The position numbers and the translations under genes were made by a program. Below the pieces are notes generated by a model. It searched no databases. It was not told where the DNA came from and saw nothing but the letters and a program-made list of their open reading frames with translations. Positions 25,687 through 34,137 of a stretch of 48,334 nt of DNA are shown piece after piece; position 1 is the stretch's first letter; every line of letters begins with the position of its first letter. The stretch is taken from positions 1 to 48,334 of the forward strand of contig CACMUP010000011.1 in assembly GCA_902616905.1 (NCBI GenBank), given 5' to 3'. The DNA is from an uncultured Bacteroidota bacterium. GTDB lineage: Bacteria; Bacteroidota; Bacteroidia; Flavobacteriales; Flavobacteriaceae.

Positions 25687-26574
25687 TTAACCATTAATTG
25701 CGATTACGGTTTCAACTTTTCCTGGGAGCATCTCTTTTAGCATATTTTCAATTCCATTTTTTAGTGTAAAAGTTGATGAGGGACATCCGCTACATGCTCC
25801 CTGTAAGATAACTTGTACCGATTTTTCTTTATTATTATAAGAATCAAATACTATGTTTCCTCCATCTGATGCAACTGCAGGTTTAATATATTCTTCAATT
25901 ATAGAAACAATTTTCTCCTCGAGAGAATTAATTTTTTTTGAAGGAGAAATTTTTTGATTTTTCTTTTTAACCTTTGAGTTATCAATAACTACATTTCCCT
26001 CTTCAATAAATGAACGAATAAACTCTCTTAAGTCCATAACTATCTCCTCCCAAGTTGGCATATCATATTTGGTAATAGATACATAATTTGAACTCATAAA
26101 TATTTCTTTTACAAATGGGAAAAGAAATAATTTTTTAGCTAAAGGAGAATTTTTTGCATCATCAATATTTTTGAATTCAACAATTTCATTTATTAGTTTT
26201 TTATTTGAAACAAATTTCATCACAGAGGGGTTTGGTGTACTTTCAGCATAAACTGTAACAGGAGTCTTATCTGCTAGATTTTTTTCAATAATTTGACCCC
26301 CATCATTAAGATAATTTTGTAATTGAGTACTTACTTCGTCTATTACATCTTCCCATTCTAAAATATCAAAACGTGTAATCACAATTTGTTTTTCTTCAAG
26401 TTTTACAGACTTTACAAAAGGTAAATAAAATAATTGCTGGATCAAAGGTGATTCTTTCGCTTGATCAATATTTTCAAAATAAATTGGTTTCTTTGGACCA
26501 ATACTTTTATTAATTATAAACCTAGCCTTATCATTTCCTCTTTCAGAACTTGATGTAATTTTATAAATTTCCAT
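25687..26574 (-). CDS. NifU-like Fe-S scaffold/carrier protein with two Nfu N-terminal domains
   Basis: Nfu proteins carry 4Fe-4S clusters to target enzymes. The 295-residue protein has two tandem copies of the Nfu N-terminal domain. Copy one spans about 5-85 (YFENIDQAKESPLIQQLFYLPFVK) and copy two about 106-190 (STPNPSVMKF, then FKNIDDAKNSPLAKKLFLFPFVK). A Lys-rich linker follows, then the C-terminal NifU domain with the cluster ligands C261-SG-C264 in LQGACSGCPSST. The first copy has lost the TPNP motif. The gene is monocistronic, convergent with tsaB and divergent from the carbonic anhydrase. This arrangement is usual in Flavobacteriaceae. Confidence 0.92.
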   Translation of the reverse strand: MEIYKITSSSERGNDKARFIINKSIGPKKPIYFENIDQAKESPLIQQLFYLPFVKSVKLEEKQIVITRFDILEWEDVIDEVSTQLQNYLNDGGQIIEKNLADKTPVTVYAESTPNPSVMKFVSNKKLINEIVEFKNIDDAKNSPLAKKLFLFPFVKEIFMSSNYVSITKYDMPTWEEIVMDLREFIRSFIEEGNVVIDNSKVKKKNQKISPSKKINSLEEKIVSIIEEYIKPAVASDGGNIVFDSYNNKEKSVQVILQGACSGCPSSTFTLKNGIENMLKEMLPGKVETVIAING

Positions 26575-26661
26575 TTATTTATAAAAATAGTTATTCGGAG
26601 TGAAATATTACATTTTACTCTATCGATTTCGATTAAATTCTTTTATATTTTAATTAAAATT

Positions 26662-27171
26662 ATGATAATTAAAACAATTAGAGGGATTACTCCAAAATTT
26701 GGCAAGAATTGTTTTTTTGCAGAAAATGCGACTGTAATTGGCGATGTAATTATGGGTGACGAAGTATCTGTTTGGTATCACTCAGTTGTTAGAGGTGATG
26801 TAAATAGTATTAAAATTGGTAATAAAGTAAATATACAAGATGGTGTTATAATACATGCTACATATAAAACTGCACAAACTAATATAGGTAATAATGTTTC
26901 AATTGGACATAATGCTATAATTCATGGTTGCACTTTAGATGATAATGTATTAGTAGGTATGGGAAGTATTATTATGGACAATTGTTTAATTGGAAGTAAT
27001 TGTATAATAGCAGCAGGCGCAGTTGTGACTCAAAACACGATTATATCACCAGGTTCAATTTATGGTGGAGTTCCTGCGAGAAAAATAAAAGATATCGATA
27101 TTAAATTACATAGAAGTGAAATTGATAGAATTGCCAATAACTATATTCTTTATGCTTCGTGGTATAAATAA
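26662..27171 (+). CDS. Gamma-carbonic anhydrase family protein (left-handed beta-helix)
   Basis: This 169-residue hexapeptide-repeat protein belongs to the YrdA/CaiE/gamma-CA group. Repeated I-G-x-N/D-x-x-I/V units form the beta-helix (about 15-140). The three zinc-binding histidine positions are present: HATYKT (about residue 69) and the pair in IGHNAIIHGC (about 86 and 91). Other marks are VWYHSVVRGDVNSIKIG, and YGGVPARKIKDI before the C-terminal helix. Homologues are often annotated gamma-carbonic anhydrase, but measured activity varies, so the substrate is uncertain. It is transcribed alone, divergent from nfu and ended by a shared hairpin at 27172-27198. Confidence 0.9.
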   Translation: MIIKTIRGITPKFGKNCFFAENATVIGDVIMGDEVSVWYHSVVRGDVNSIKIGNKVNIQDGVIIHATYKTAQTNIGNNVSIGHNAIIHGCTLDDNVLVGMGSIIMDNCLIGSNCIIAAGAVVTQNTIISPGSIYGGVPARKIKDIDIKLHRSEIDRIANNYILYASWYK

Positions 27172-27198
27172 AAAGTTACCCTAAGAAGTGGTAGCTTT
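27172..27198 (-). terminator. Bidirectional terminator between the carbonic anhydrase and ompH
   Basis: AAAGTTACC (27172-27180) pairs with GGTAGCTTT (27190-27198), with one wobble and a 9-base loop. Read on the minus strand it is followed by TTATTTAT, giving a fair terminator for the bamA-ompH operon. Read on the plus strand AAGTTTTT follows, so it may also serve the carbonic anhydrase gene. Confidence 0.6.
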
Positions 27199-27217
27199 AA
27201 GTTTTTAAAATAAATAT

Positions 27218-27724
27218 TTAGAAACCCAAGTCGGATTTAACATCTGCCATTAGATCTTTCCCCGAAGCCATAATTACGCTACCTCCTGGGCTAGAGTCCA
27301 AAACATAATTATATCCTTGGGCAGCTGCAACTTTTTCAATTGAAGCACGGGCTTTCTCATATAATGGTCTCATCATTTCTGCTGATCGCTTTTGAAGTTC
27401 TTGAGCTGCTGTTTCTCTGAATTCTTGAATCCTTTGTTGCATTTCTTGTAATTCAACTTGTCTTTGTTGATTTATAAGTTCAGTCTGGTTTTGAGCATCT
27501 CCTTGATAAGTTTGAGCTTTTGTTTGAAATTCTTTTGCAGAAGTTTCTAATTCTTTTGCATATTGATCTTCTAATTTTTTTAATTCACTTTGCGCTGCAA
27601 TAACTTCAGGCATCTCACTAATTAATTGTTGGGTATTGATATGTGCAACTTTTGACTGCGCATATGTATTAATAGGAACAATTAATAATAATAGACTAAC
27701 AAATAAGGTTATAAGATGTTTCAT
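27218..27724 (-). CDS. OmpH/Skp family periplasmic chaperone (downstream copy)
   Basis: Skp-like chaperones hold unfolded outer-membrane proteins on their way to BamA. The 168 residues have a signal peptide ending TYAQ (about 1-22), the OmpH start SKVAHINTQQLISEMPE and a long charged coiled coil (about 40-125, rich in Gln/Glu). The end KVAAAQGYNYVLDSSPGGSVI is diagnostic. It is the last gene of the nadK-uppS-bamA operon. The upstream paralogue ends 14 bases before it. Length matches the family (about 160-190). Confidence 0.93.
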   Translation of the reverse strand: MKHLITLFVSLLLLIVPINTYAQSKVAHINTQQLISEMPEVIAAQSELKKLEDQYAKELETSAKEFQTKAQTYQGDAQNQTELINQQRQVELQEMQQRIQEFRETAAQELQKRSAEMMRPLYEKARASIEKVAAAQGYNYVLDSSPGGSVIMASGKDLMADVKSDLGF

Positions 27725-27738
27725 AAGTTTAGATATTG

Positions 27739-28335
27739 TTAATTTTTTGAGTTACTTGTGTTATTTTTTAATTTTTCTATTTGGTTTTTTCTATTTTGTA
27801 TTCGTTGTTGTCTGTTAATTCTTTTTATAACTAGCTCGCTAATATCGTAAATTTTTGCGGAATAAAGCATAGTAACACTCGAAGATCGATCAAAAATGAA
27901 ATCATATTTTTTTTCTTCAGCAATTTGTTTCACCACCGACAATACTTGATCTTGAACAGGCTGGATTAATTTTGATCTTTGTATAATCATATCTCCACTA
28001 GGTCCAAAGCGCTTTTCTTGAAGATTTATAATTTCTGAAGCAAAATCTTTAATTTCTAATTCTCTATCGTTTATAAGCTCTGGAGTTAGTAATATTCTTT
28101 CTGTATTAAGTTGTTCTTCGTATTGATTCAACTGAATTTTTTTTAATTCAATCTCCTTTTTCCACTTTTCAATATTTTTGTCAAGTAGCGCACTTGCTTT
28201 ATTGTATTCATCAATATTTTTAAGTATTATGTTCATGTCAATATAACCAACTCGTGTACCCTTTTGAGCAAAAGTTGAGATATTTATAAATGATATAAAT
28301 ACTATAAAAAGACTTTTAAATTTTATCAGATTCAT
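27739..28335 (-). CDS. OmpH/Skp family periplasmic chaperone (upstream copy)
   Basis: This is a second Skp-like chaperone of 198 residues, a diverged paralogue of the next gene. It has a signal peptide ending TFAQ (about 1-23), RVGYIDMNIILKNIDEY, a charged coiled coil (about 45-120), and then EEKKYDFIFDRSSSVTMLYSAK. Its C-terminal tail of about 40 basic residues (INRQQRIQNRKNQ and on) is longer than in the downstream copy. The bamA stop lies 65 bases upstream. Tandem ompH genes after bamA are typical of Bacteroidota. Confidence 0.93.
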   Translation of the reverse strand: MNLIKFKSLFIVFISFINISTFAQKGTRVGYIDMNIILKNIDEYNKASALLDKNIEKWKKEIELKKIQLNQYEEQLNTERILLTPELINDRELEIKDFASEIINLQEKRFGPSGDMIIQRSKLIQPVQDQVLSVVKQIAEEKKYDFIFDRSSSVTMLYSAKIYDISELVIKRINRQQRIQNRKNQIEKLKNNTSNSKN

Positions 28336-28400
28336 TAAGTAATTAACGTTTAGATTTGTAAGTTATTATAAAAATATACTAACACTTAATCGTGTTTAAT

Positions 28401-31004
28401 CTAAAATCTTTGTCCAATAACGAAATGTGTTTCCCATCCATTGGGGGTGGTTATGCTTGGATTTGGATTATCAAATCCGTAACCAAAGTCTATACCAAGT
28501 AATCCAAAAGCAGGCATAAAAATTCTAACTCCGACTCCAGCAGACCTTCTAGAATTAAAGGGATTAAACTCCCTAAAGCTATTATATCCGTTTCCAGCTT
28601 CTAAGAATGTTAGAGTATATATAGAAGCAGTTGGCTTTAATGTGATTGGATAACGAAGTTCTAAGGTAAATTTATTATATATTACAGACCCATCGGTGCT
28701 GGATAAAGATTGATTAGGATACCCTCTAAGAGCAATAGTTTCTCTGCCATCAAGAGCATAATTAATCATTCCATCACCGCCAAGAAAGAAGCGCTCGAAT
28801 GGAATATTTCCTCTTGCTAAGTTGTAGGCTCCTAAAAATCCAAAATCTGCTTGTGTTTTTAAGATTAGTTTCTCATAAATAGGGGTATACCAAGTTCCAT
28901 TAAACTTGATTTTATAAAATTCAAGCCACTTAAATTTTTCTTGATCTATTTTTGACTGGTTTGGATTTCCATTTTCATCTTGAAATTCTGCTAACACCCC
29001 TAAATTTGAATAATCTTTTTTTGATAATAAAGAGTACGGTGGTGTAAACTTTCCACTAATACTAAAAGTTGATCCACCAGTTGGAAAAATAGGGTTTATT
29101 CTTGTATTATTTCTTATAAGATTTATGGTATAAGAAAGGTTATTGGCTTCTCCGTCACCAAAAGTAAACAAACCTGTAAAGTAATTATTTAAGTTGTAAT
29201 ATTGATAAGAAATTGCTTGTGAGAGCTGAAAAAAATCATCTGGAATACGTAATCTTTTTGCAAGGCCTAATGTTATTCCACTAATTTGAAAAGATTGAGA
29301 TTTATCAGCAAGGCCTGTAAAAAAATCATAACGATATTGAATTGTATGTTGAAGTGATGTTGAAAATTGGACTGGCTGTTCTCCACCTAACCAAGGTTCA
29401 GAAAAACTAAAACTGTATGTGTTATAAAATTGGCTTGCTTGAAGTCGTAAAGCTAAGGTTTGTCCATCTCCCATTGGTAAAGGCTTATATTTTGTTTTAT
29501 CAAATATATTTCTCATTGAAAAGTTGTTAAATGAGAGCCCTAGAGTTCCAATAAAACCTCCCTGTCCGTAACCTCCTTGTAGTTCGATTTGGCTGGCTCC
29601 TGATTCGACAAGGTTGAACCGAACATCAATGGTTCCAGAGTTTGGGTCTACATTTTCAATCTGGGGATTAATTTGTTCCGCATCAAAAAACCCTAATTGA
29701 CCTACCTCTCTTACTGTTCTTACAAGCTTATCTTTACTGTACAATTCTCCTGGTTTAGTTCTTAGTTCGCGATAGATTACATGATCATTAGTTTTTGTAT
29801 TTCCTTCTACCACAATTTTATTAAAATTAGCGAGTTTTCCTTCAGTAATTCTAATTTCAAAATCTATTGTATCATTAATTGCACTTACTTCAACTGCATT
29901 TATATTTGAAAATAAATAGCCGTTATTTTGATATAGATTTGTAATATCATTGCCATCAGGTTTGCTGGTATCGGCAATTCTCTTTTTTAGTAAAACGCCA
30001 TTGTATACATCACCTTTATTAAGCCCTAGTATTTGTTGTAAAGAATTATTACTATAAACGGTATTTCCAATAAAATTAATATCTCCAAAATAATACTTTT
30101 TTCCTTCTTCAATGTCAAGTTTGAGTGCTATAGAATTAGATGTATTTTCGTTTCTCAGTAAAGTATCTTTAATAATACGGGCATCTCGAAAACCGTTTTC
30201 TTTATAAAACTCAATTAATTTATTGAGGTCATCATTAAAATCATTCTTGATAAATTTTGATCCTTTCCAAAAACGGATAGGGTTTTTAACTTTTGTATTT
30301 TTTAGTTTTGATTTTAGCTTGGATTCTTTAAAAACCACATTTCCATCAAAATCAATTTTTTTTATTTTTATTCTAGATCCCTTATCAATGTTTACAACCA
30401 TTTTGTAGGAGTTTGCCCCAACAGTGTCTTTTATCGTGTTTAGATTAACTTTAGTATCTAGGAAACCTTCTTTTTTGTATTTATTTGTGATGTAATTTTT
30501 TGTGTTTGTTAGAAAACTTTCCGATAGTTTTTTCCCTTTTGTGAGCTCAGTATCCTTGATTAATGTTTCTATTTTACCCTTTTTTAATCCATTAATTTTT
30601 ACGTCTGTTAATGTTGGAAGTTCTTTTATTTCGATATCTAATGAAATTTTGTTGTTTTCAACATTGGTAACAAAAACATTTATATCACTAAATAATTCTA
30701 ATCCCCATAATTTTTTAATAACTGAACTAACCTCCTCACCAGGGACTTTTATTTTTTGCCCCTTTCTTAGACCACTATATGAAATTACTGTTTGTTCATT
30801 GAATGTTTTAATTCCACTAACAGATAAAGAATCTAATTCATAAGTTTTTCCTTTCACAAAGTTTTCTGTTTGACTGAAAGAGAAAGCTCCTATCATAAGG
30901 ATAAGAAAAGCTATTGATTTTTTTGACGGAATAATTCTAATTGAGTTGTTCGCTCGTTTTTCCAAATCGTCTTTCTCTTTTATAATAGTTACGAAATGCT
31001 TCAT
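28401..31004 (-). CDS. bamA: Outer-membrane protein assembly factor BamA
   Basis: BamA inserts beta-barrel proteins into the outer membrane. From the ATG at 31004 the protein has 867 residues: an N-terminal extension of about 29 basic residues, a signal core IAFLILMIGAFSFSQ, five POTRA domains (about 50-440) and an Omp85 barrel (about 460-867). The barrel shows the GGYGQGGFIGTLGLSFNNFS entry and the GDGMINYALDGRETIALRGYPN loop, the equivalent of the VRGF/Y motif. The barrel ends in GWETHFVIGQRF, with the expected terminal aromatic. It overlaps uppS by 68 bases; an in-frame TTG (at 30965) could be the real start and would shorten the leader. It is followed by two ompH genes. Confidence 0.95.
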   Translation of the reverse strand: MKHFVTIIKEKDDLEKRANNSIRIIPSKKSIAFLILMIGAFSFSQTENFVKGKTYELDSLSVSGIKTFNEQTVISYSGLRKGQKIKVPGEEVSSVIKKLWGLELFSDINVFVTNVENNKISLDIEIKELPTLTDVKINGLKKGKIETLIKDTELTKGKKLSESFLTNTKNYITNKYKKEGFLDTKVNLNTIKDTVGANSYKMVVNIDKGSRIKIKKIDFDGNVVFKESKLKSKLKNTKVKNPIRFWKGSKFIKNDFNDDLNKLIEFYKENGFRDARIIKDTLLRNENTSNSIALKLDIEEGKKYYFGDINFIGNTVYSNNSLQQILGLNKGDVYNGVLLKKRIADTSKPDGNDITNLYQNNGYLFSNINAVEVSAINDTIDFEIRITEGKLANFNKIVVEGNTKTNDHVIYRELRTKPGELYSKDKLVRTVREVGQLGFFDAEQINPQIENVDPNSGTIDVRFNLVESGASQIELQGGYGQGGFIGTLGLSFNNFSMRNIFDKTKYKPLPMGDGQTLALRLQASQFYNTYSFSFSEPWLGGEQPVQFSTSLQHTIQYRYDFFTGLADKSQSFQISGITLGLAKRLRIPDDFFQLSQAISYQYYNLNNYFTGLFTFGDGEANNLSYTINLIRNNTRINPIFPTGGSTFSISGKFTPPYSLLSKKDYSNLGVLAEFQDENGNPNQSKIDQEKFKWLEFYKIKFNGTWYTPIYEKLILKTQADFGFLGAYNLARGNIPFERFFLGGDGMINYALDGRETIALRGYPNQSLSSTDGSVIYNKFTLELRYPITLKPTASIYTLTFLEAGNGYNSFREFNPFNSRRSAGVGVRIFMPAFGLLGIDFGYGFDNPNPSITTPNGWETHFVIGQRF

Positions 31005-31653
31005 TTAAATCTTCTTTTGTGAAATCTGGCCAAAGAGTTTTTGTAAAGTATAGCTCAGCATATGCGATGTGCCACAAAAGGAAGTTACTAATTCTTTCTT
31101 CACCACTAGTTCTAATCAGTAAATCTACAGGAGGTAGATTTCGGGTATAAAGATGATCAATTATGGTGGATTCGTCAACTTTTTCGGGTGAAATTATGTT
31201 ATTTTTAACTTTATCTGAAATAGATTTTACAGCATCTATAATTTCTTCTTTTCCACCGTAATTTAATGCCAATGTAAGAACCATTCCAGAATTATTTTTC
31301 GTTTTATTCTTAACATATGATAATTCTTCCTTAACAAGTTTAGGTAATGAATCAATATTGCCGATAGAAGAAAGTCTTATATCATTCTCCGTAAGTTTAA
31401 CAAATTCTTTTTTTAGTGAACTCACCAAAAGTTTCATTAATATATTTACTTCATCTTTTGGGCGATTCCAATTTTCAGTAGAAAATGCAAAAAGAGTTAA
31501 ATATTTAATTTTTTCTTTAGCTGCTTGTTCAACAATTTTACTAACGGTTTTTGCACCACGATTATGACCTGCATAACGTTTTTTACCCTGTTTTTTCGCC
31601 CACCGACCATTACCGTCCATAATTATCGCTACATGTTTTGGTTTTTTACTCAT
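30937..31653 (-). CDS. uppS: Isoprenyl transferase (undecaprenyl diphosphate synthase)
   Basis: UppS condenses isopentenyl diphosphate onto farnesyl diphosphate to make the C55 carrier for peptidoglycan and other polymers. The 238 residues contain the cis-prenyltransferase signature AIIMDGNGRWAKKQGKKR with catalytic D13, then GHNRGAKTV. FSTENWNRPKDEV, the diphosphate-binding RTSGEERISNFLLW and YFTKTLWPDF follow. Length and motifs match functional enzymes. It starts one base after the DUF6089 gene stop and contains the start of bamA, linking envelope lipid synthesis with outer-membrane assembly in one transcript. Confidence 0.96.
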   Translation of the reverse strand: MSKKPKHVAIIMDGNGRWAKKQGKKRYAGHNRGAKTVSKIVEQAAKEKIKYLTLFAFSTENWNRPKDEVNILMKLLVSSLKKEFVKLTENDIRLSSIGNIDSLPKLVKEELSYVKNKTKNNSGMVLTLALNYGGKEEIIDAVKSISDKVKNNIISPEKVDESTIIDHLYTRNLPPVDLLIRTSGEERISNFLLWHIAYAELYFTKTLWPDFTKEDLNEAFRNYYKRERRFGKTSEQLN

Positions 31654-32367
31654 TTATTCTTTACAATAACATGGGAGATCGCCAAAGGTAAATGAAATTG
31701 TCAAACCAGTAAAAATATACCAATCATTATTAGAAAAATTTCCAAATTCCAGTGCGGAAGGATACTCAGTTAGAATCTCAGTGGTTGGATTACTTCCGTC
31801 CAAGTTATCTGTTAAGGTATATCTGGCTCCAATTTCAAAACCTAGAACAAAAAATGGGTTTGGATTTATTTTAAAACCAAAACTTAACGGTATAGCAATT
31901 TTTCTGTCCTTACTAAAAACATTAATTGAAGGAGGATCTATCGGACCGTTAGAAATTAAATATGGTTGATCATATCTGAAATATCCCAATCCATAGAAAA
32001 TGTATGGTGTAAAACTGAATTCTGGGTCATGTAGATTAAATTCTTTAAAATTTATTTCTACCCCTGCCGTTATCTCTTGGATAGGGTTGTTAACTTTATA
32101 CGATCTTCTGAATCTATTGATATCAGTATTTCTGAACTCATTTTCATTTAAATTGGAAAAAGTTACTCCGCTTCTTAATGAATATCGATCTGTTACATTC
32201 CATTTGTATAAAACTCCGTAAGCGAATTCATTAGGATCAATATATCTATGACTCCCAATATCTCCAATATAGTTGCTACCTCCCAGAAAAATTCCGATTT
32301 CATGAAACTGTGCTGAAGCAAATCTCATCAAAAAAAAACAAGCAATAAAGTAAACTTTTTTATACAT
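31654..32367 (-). CDS. DUF6089 family outer-membrane beta-barrel protein
   Basis: This exported 237-residue protein has a signal peptide ending FASAQ (about 1-20). The rest is alternating beta-strand sequence: FHEIGIFLGGSNYIGDIG, YSLRSGVTFSNL, FTPYIFYGLGYFRY, FFVLGFEIGARYTLTDNLDG. It ends with WYIFTGLTISFTFG plus a short CYC tail. The pattern and its place between nadK and uppS match the DUF6089 family of Bacteroidota, predicted outer-membrane barrels of unknown function. The stop abuts the uppS start. The C-terminal Cys-Tyr-Cys is odd for a barrel and worth noting. Confidence 0.85.
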   Translation of the reverse strand: MYKKVYFIACFFLMRFASAQFHEIGIFLGGSNYIGDIGSHRYIDPNEFAYGVLYKWNVTDRYSLRSGVTFSNLNENEFRNTDINRFRRSYKVNNPIQEITAGVEINFKEFNLHDPEFSFTPYIFYGLGYFRYDQPYLISNGPIDPPSINVFSKDRKIAIPLSFGFKINPNPFFVLGFEIGARYTLTDNLDGSNPTTEILTEYPSALEFGNFSNNDWYIFTGLTISFTFGDLPCYCKE

Positions 32368-32427
32368 CGGCGTGACATAACTAAATGACCAAGTTTTTAG
32401 TATAGTATAAACCGAAAAAGCCCTATT

Positions 32428-33309
32428 TTATTGTATATTTCTTGAATCTTGACCCCAAAAAAGCTTTTCTCTCAAAGCATCAAAAAATGAAGTTCCATCT
32501 AATTGAACTGTTATAGCATTAAACTTAGCTTTACTTATATAAATATCATTACCATTTTCTAACGTAAATATTCTTGAGTCTAAGGAAAGTAAATGAGTTT
32601 TACCCCTACCATTGACAGATATTTTGAAGTAAGTTTTATCAGGTACAATTAAAGGACGCATATTAATATTATGAGGTGCTATAGGATTGACAATTAGACA
32701 ATTAGATGATGGAGTCACAATCGGACCACCGCTACTTAAAGAATAGCCCGTGGAACCAGTTGGTGTTGCAATTATTAGTCCATCTGACCAGTAAGTGGTT
32801 AAAAATTGATCGTCTAAATTAGTATCGATACTTAACATAGATGTTGTATTTTTTCTATTTATAGAAACTTCATTCAGTGCATACCCATTATCTTCAATTG
32901 TTTCGATGGGAATTTTTGTTTTTACTTCAAGAAGTGACCGCTCCACAAATGAATATTTTCCATTAAAAAACATATCTAATCCATTTTTTAATGTGTCACG
33001 CTTTATAGTTGTTAAAAACCCAAGGTTTCCAGCGTTAATTCCAAGTATAGGAATTTTGGTATCACCAATAATAGAAATAGAACGCAATAATGTACCATCG
33101 CCACCTACAGAAAATAAAAAATCAATTTTTTGACTTAACATTTCATCATCTTTAAAATAATTGTATTTATCAGCTTCTGAACCAATATGTTTTTTTAATC
33201 TATCAACTAGAATAAAAACGTGTTTTTTTTCTTCAAGATAATTTATGACAGATTTAATGTAAGTTATTGAGGTTGTAGAATAAAATGCACTGTAAATAGC
33301 TATATTCAT
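32428..33309 (-). CDS. nadK: NAD kinase
   Basis: NadK phosphorylates NAD to NADP with ATP. From the ATG giving MNIAIYSAFY the protein has 293 residues (family about 290-300). It contains the GGDG motif at 69-72 (D71 catalytic), the AGNLGFLT loop and NEVSINR. The conserved SDGLIIATPTGSTGYSLSSGGPI and IAPHNINMRPLIVP follow. The open frame extends upstream to a TTG at 33336, but that codon is next to the promoter -7 box and the extra residues are unlike the family. An alternative ATG lies one codon upstream (33312). It is the first gene of the envelope operon and is divergent from pdxJ. Confidence 0.95.
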   Translation of the reverse strand: MNIAIYSAFYSTTSITYIKSVINYLEEKKHVFILVDRLKKHIGSEADKYNYFKDDEMLSQKIDFLFSVGGDGTLLRSISIIGDTKIPILGINAGNLGFLTTIKRDTLKNGLDMFFNGKYSFVERSLLEVKTKIPIETIEDNGYALNEVSINRKNTTSMLSIDTNLDDQFLTTYWSDGLIIATPTGSTGYSLSSGGPIVTPSSNCLIVNPIAPHNINMRPLIVPDKTYFKISVNGRGKTHLLSLDSRIFTLENGNDIYISKAKFNAITVQLDGTSFFDALREKLFWGQDSRNIQ

Positions 33310-33325
33310 CATTAAAGTATAAAAA

Positions 33326-33333
33326 CAAATGTA
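33326..33333 (-). promoter_or_regulatory. -7 box TACATTTG of the nadK operon
   Basis: Read on the minus strand, TACATTTG matches TAnnTTTG and ends 14-17 bases before the nadK ATG, predicting a leader of fewer than about 10 bases. No TTG appears at the -33 distance. Confidence 0.5.
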
Positions 33334-33406
33334 CAAAACTCTAAAATCATATTTTTAAAAATAAATTCTTTACTAAAAGTTATTTTTCAGTTAAATGATA
33401 ACATAA

Positions 33407-33414
33407 TATCTTTG
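33407..33414 (+). promoter_or_regulatory. -7 box TATCTTTG of pdxJ, adjoining its start codon
   Basis: An exact TAnnTTTG ends six bases before the pdxJ ATG at 33421. Transcription usually begins about 5-8 bases after this box, so the mRNA would start at or very near the AUG (leaderless). The -33 region is T-rich (TATTTTTC) without a TTG. Confidence 0.5.
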
Positions 33415-33420
33415 AAAAAA

Positions 33421-34137
33421 ATGACATCTCTCAGTGTAAATATCAACAAAGTTGCTACTCTAAGAAACTCAAGGGGAGGTGATACTCCAAATCTTTTGAA
33501 AGTAGCCAAAGACCTCCAAGAGTATGGAGCACACGGAATAACGATACATCCAAGACCAGATCAGCGTCATATTCGTTATAAAGATGCACTTGATTTACCT
33601 GATGTATTAAGTACTGAGTACAACATTGAGGGAAATCCGATTCCTAAATTTATTGACTTAGTACTTAAAATAAAACCAACACAAGTAACTTTAGTACCTG
33701 ATGCTGAAGATGCAATTACTTCAAGTGCTGGTTGGAATACAATAAAGCATCAAAAATATCTTAAAAAGATTATTGATAAATTCAAAGCAAATGGAATAAG
33801 GACTTCAATTTTTGTTGATCCTGAAATTCCAATGGTTCAGGGGGCTTTTGACACTGGTACTGATAGAATTGAGCTTTATACAGAAAGCTATGCGAAAAAC
33901 TATCACATTGATAAATCTAAAGCAATTTCTCCATACATAAATGCAGCAAAAAAAGCAAAAGAACTAGGTATTGGTTTAAATGCTGGTCATGATTTAAATC
34001 TAAAAAATCTAGCTTATTTTTCGCAAAATATTCCTGATCTATTGGAAGTTTCTATTGGTCATGCACTGATTTGCGAAAGTTTATATTTAGGTTTTGAAAA
34101 TGTAATACCTATGTATCTTCAACGTCTTACAAATTGA
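33421..34137 (+). CDS. pdxJ: Pyridoxine 5'-phosphate synthase PdxJ
   Basis: PdxJ condenses 1-deoxyxylulose 5-phosphate with 3-amino-2-oxopropyl phosphate to give pyridoxine 5'-phosphate, the last step of the DXP-dependent vitamin B6 route. The 238 residues contain LSVNINKVATLRNSRGG, the catalytic region ITIHPRPDQRHI (H43, R45, R49, H50) and VTLVPDAEDAITSSAGW. LNAGHDLNLKNL and EVSIGHALICESLYLG close the barrel. The ATG at 33421 is preferred over the TTG at 33412, which lies in the -7 box. The stop TGA overlaps the start of the next gene. Confidence 0.96.
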   Translation: MTSLSVNINKVATLRNSRGGDTPNLLKVAKDLQEYGAHGITIHPRPDQRHIRYKDALDLPDVLSTEYNIEGNPIPKFIDLVLKIKPTQVTLVPDAEDAITSSAGWNTIKHQKYLKKIIDKFKANGIRTSIFVDPEIPMVQGAFDTGTDRIELYTESYAKNYHIDKSKAISPYINAAKKAKELGIGLNAGHDLNLKNLAYFSQNIPDLLEVSIGHALICESLYLGFENVIPMYLQRLTN

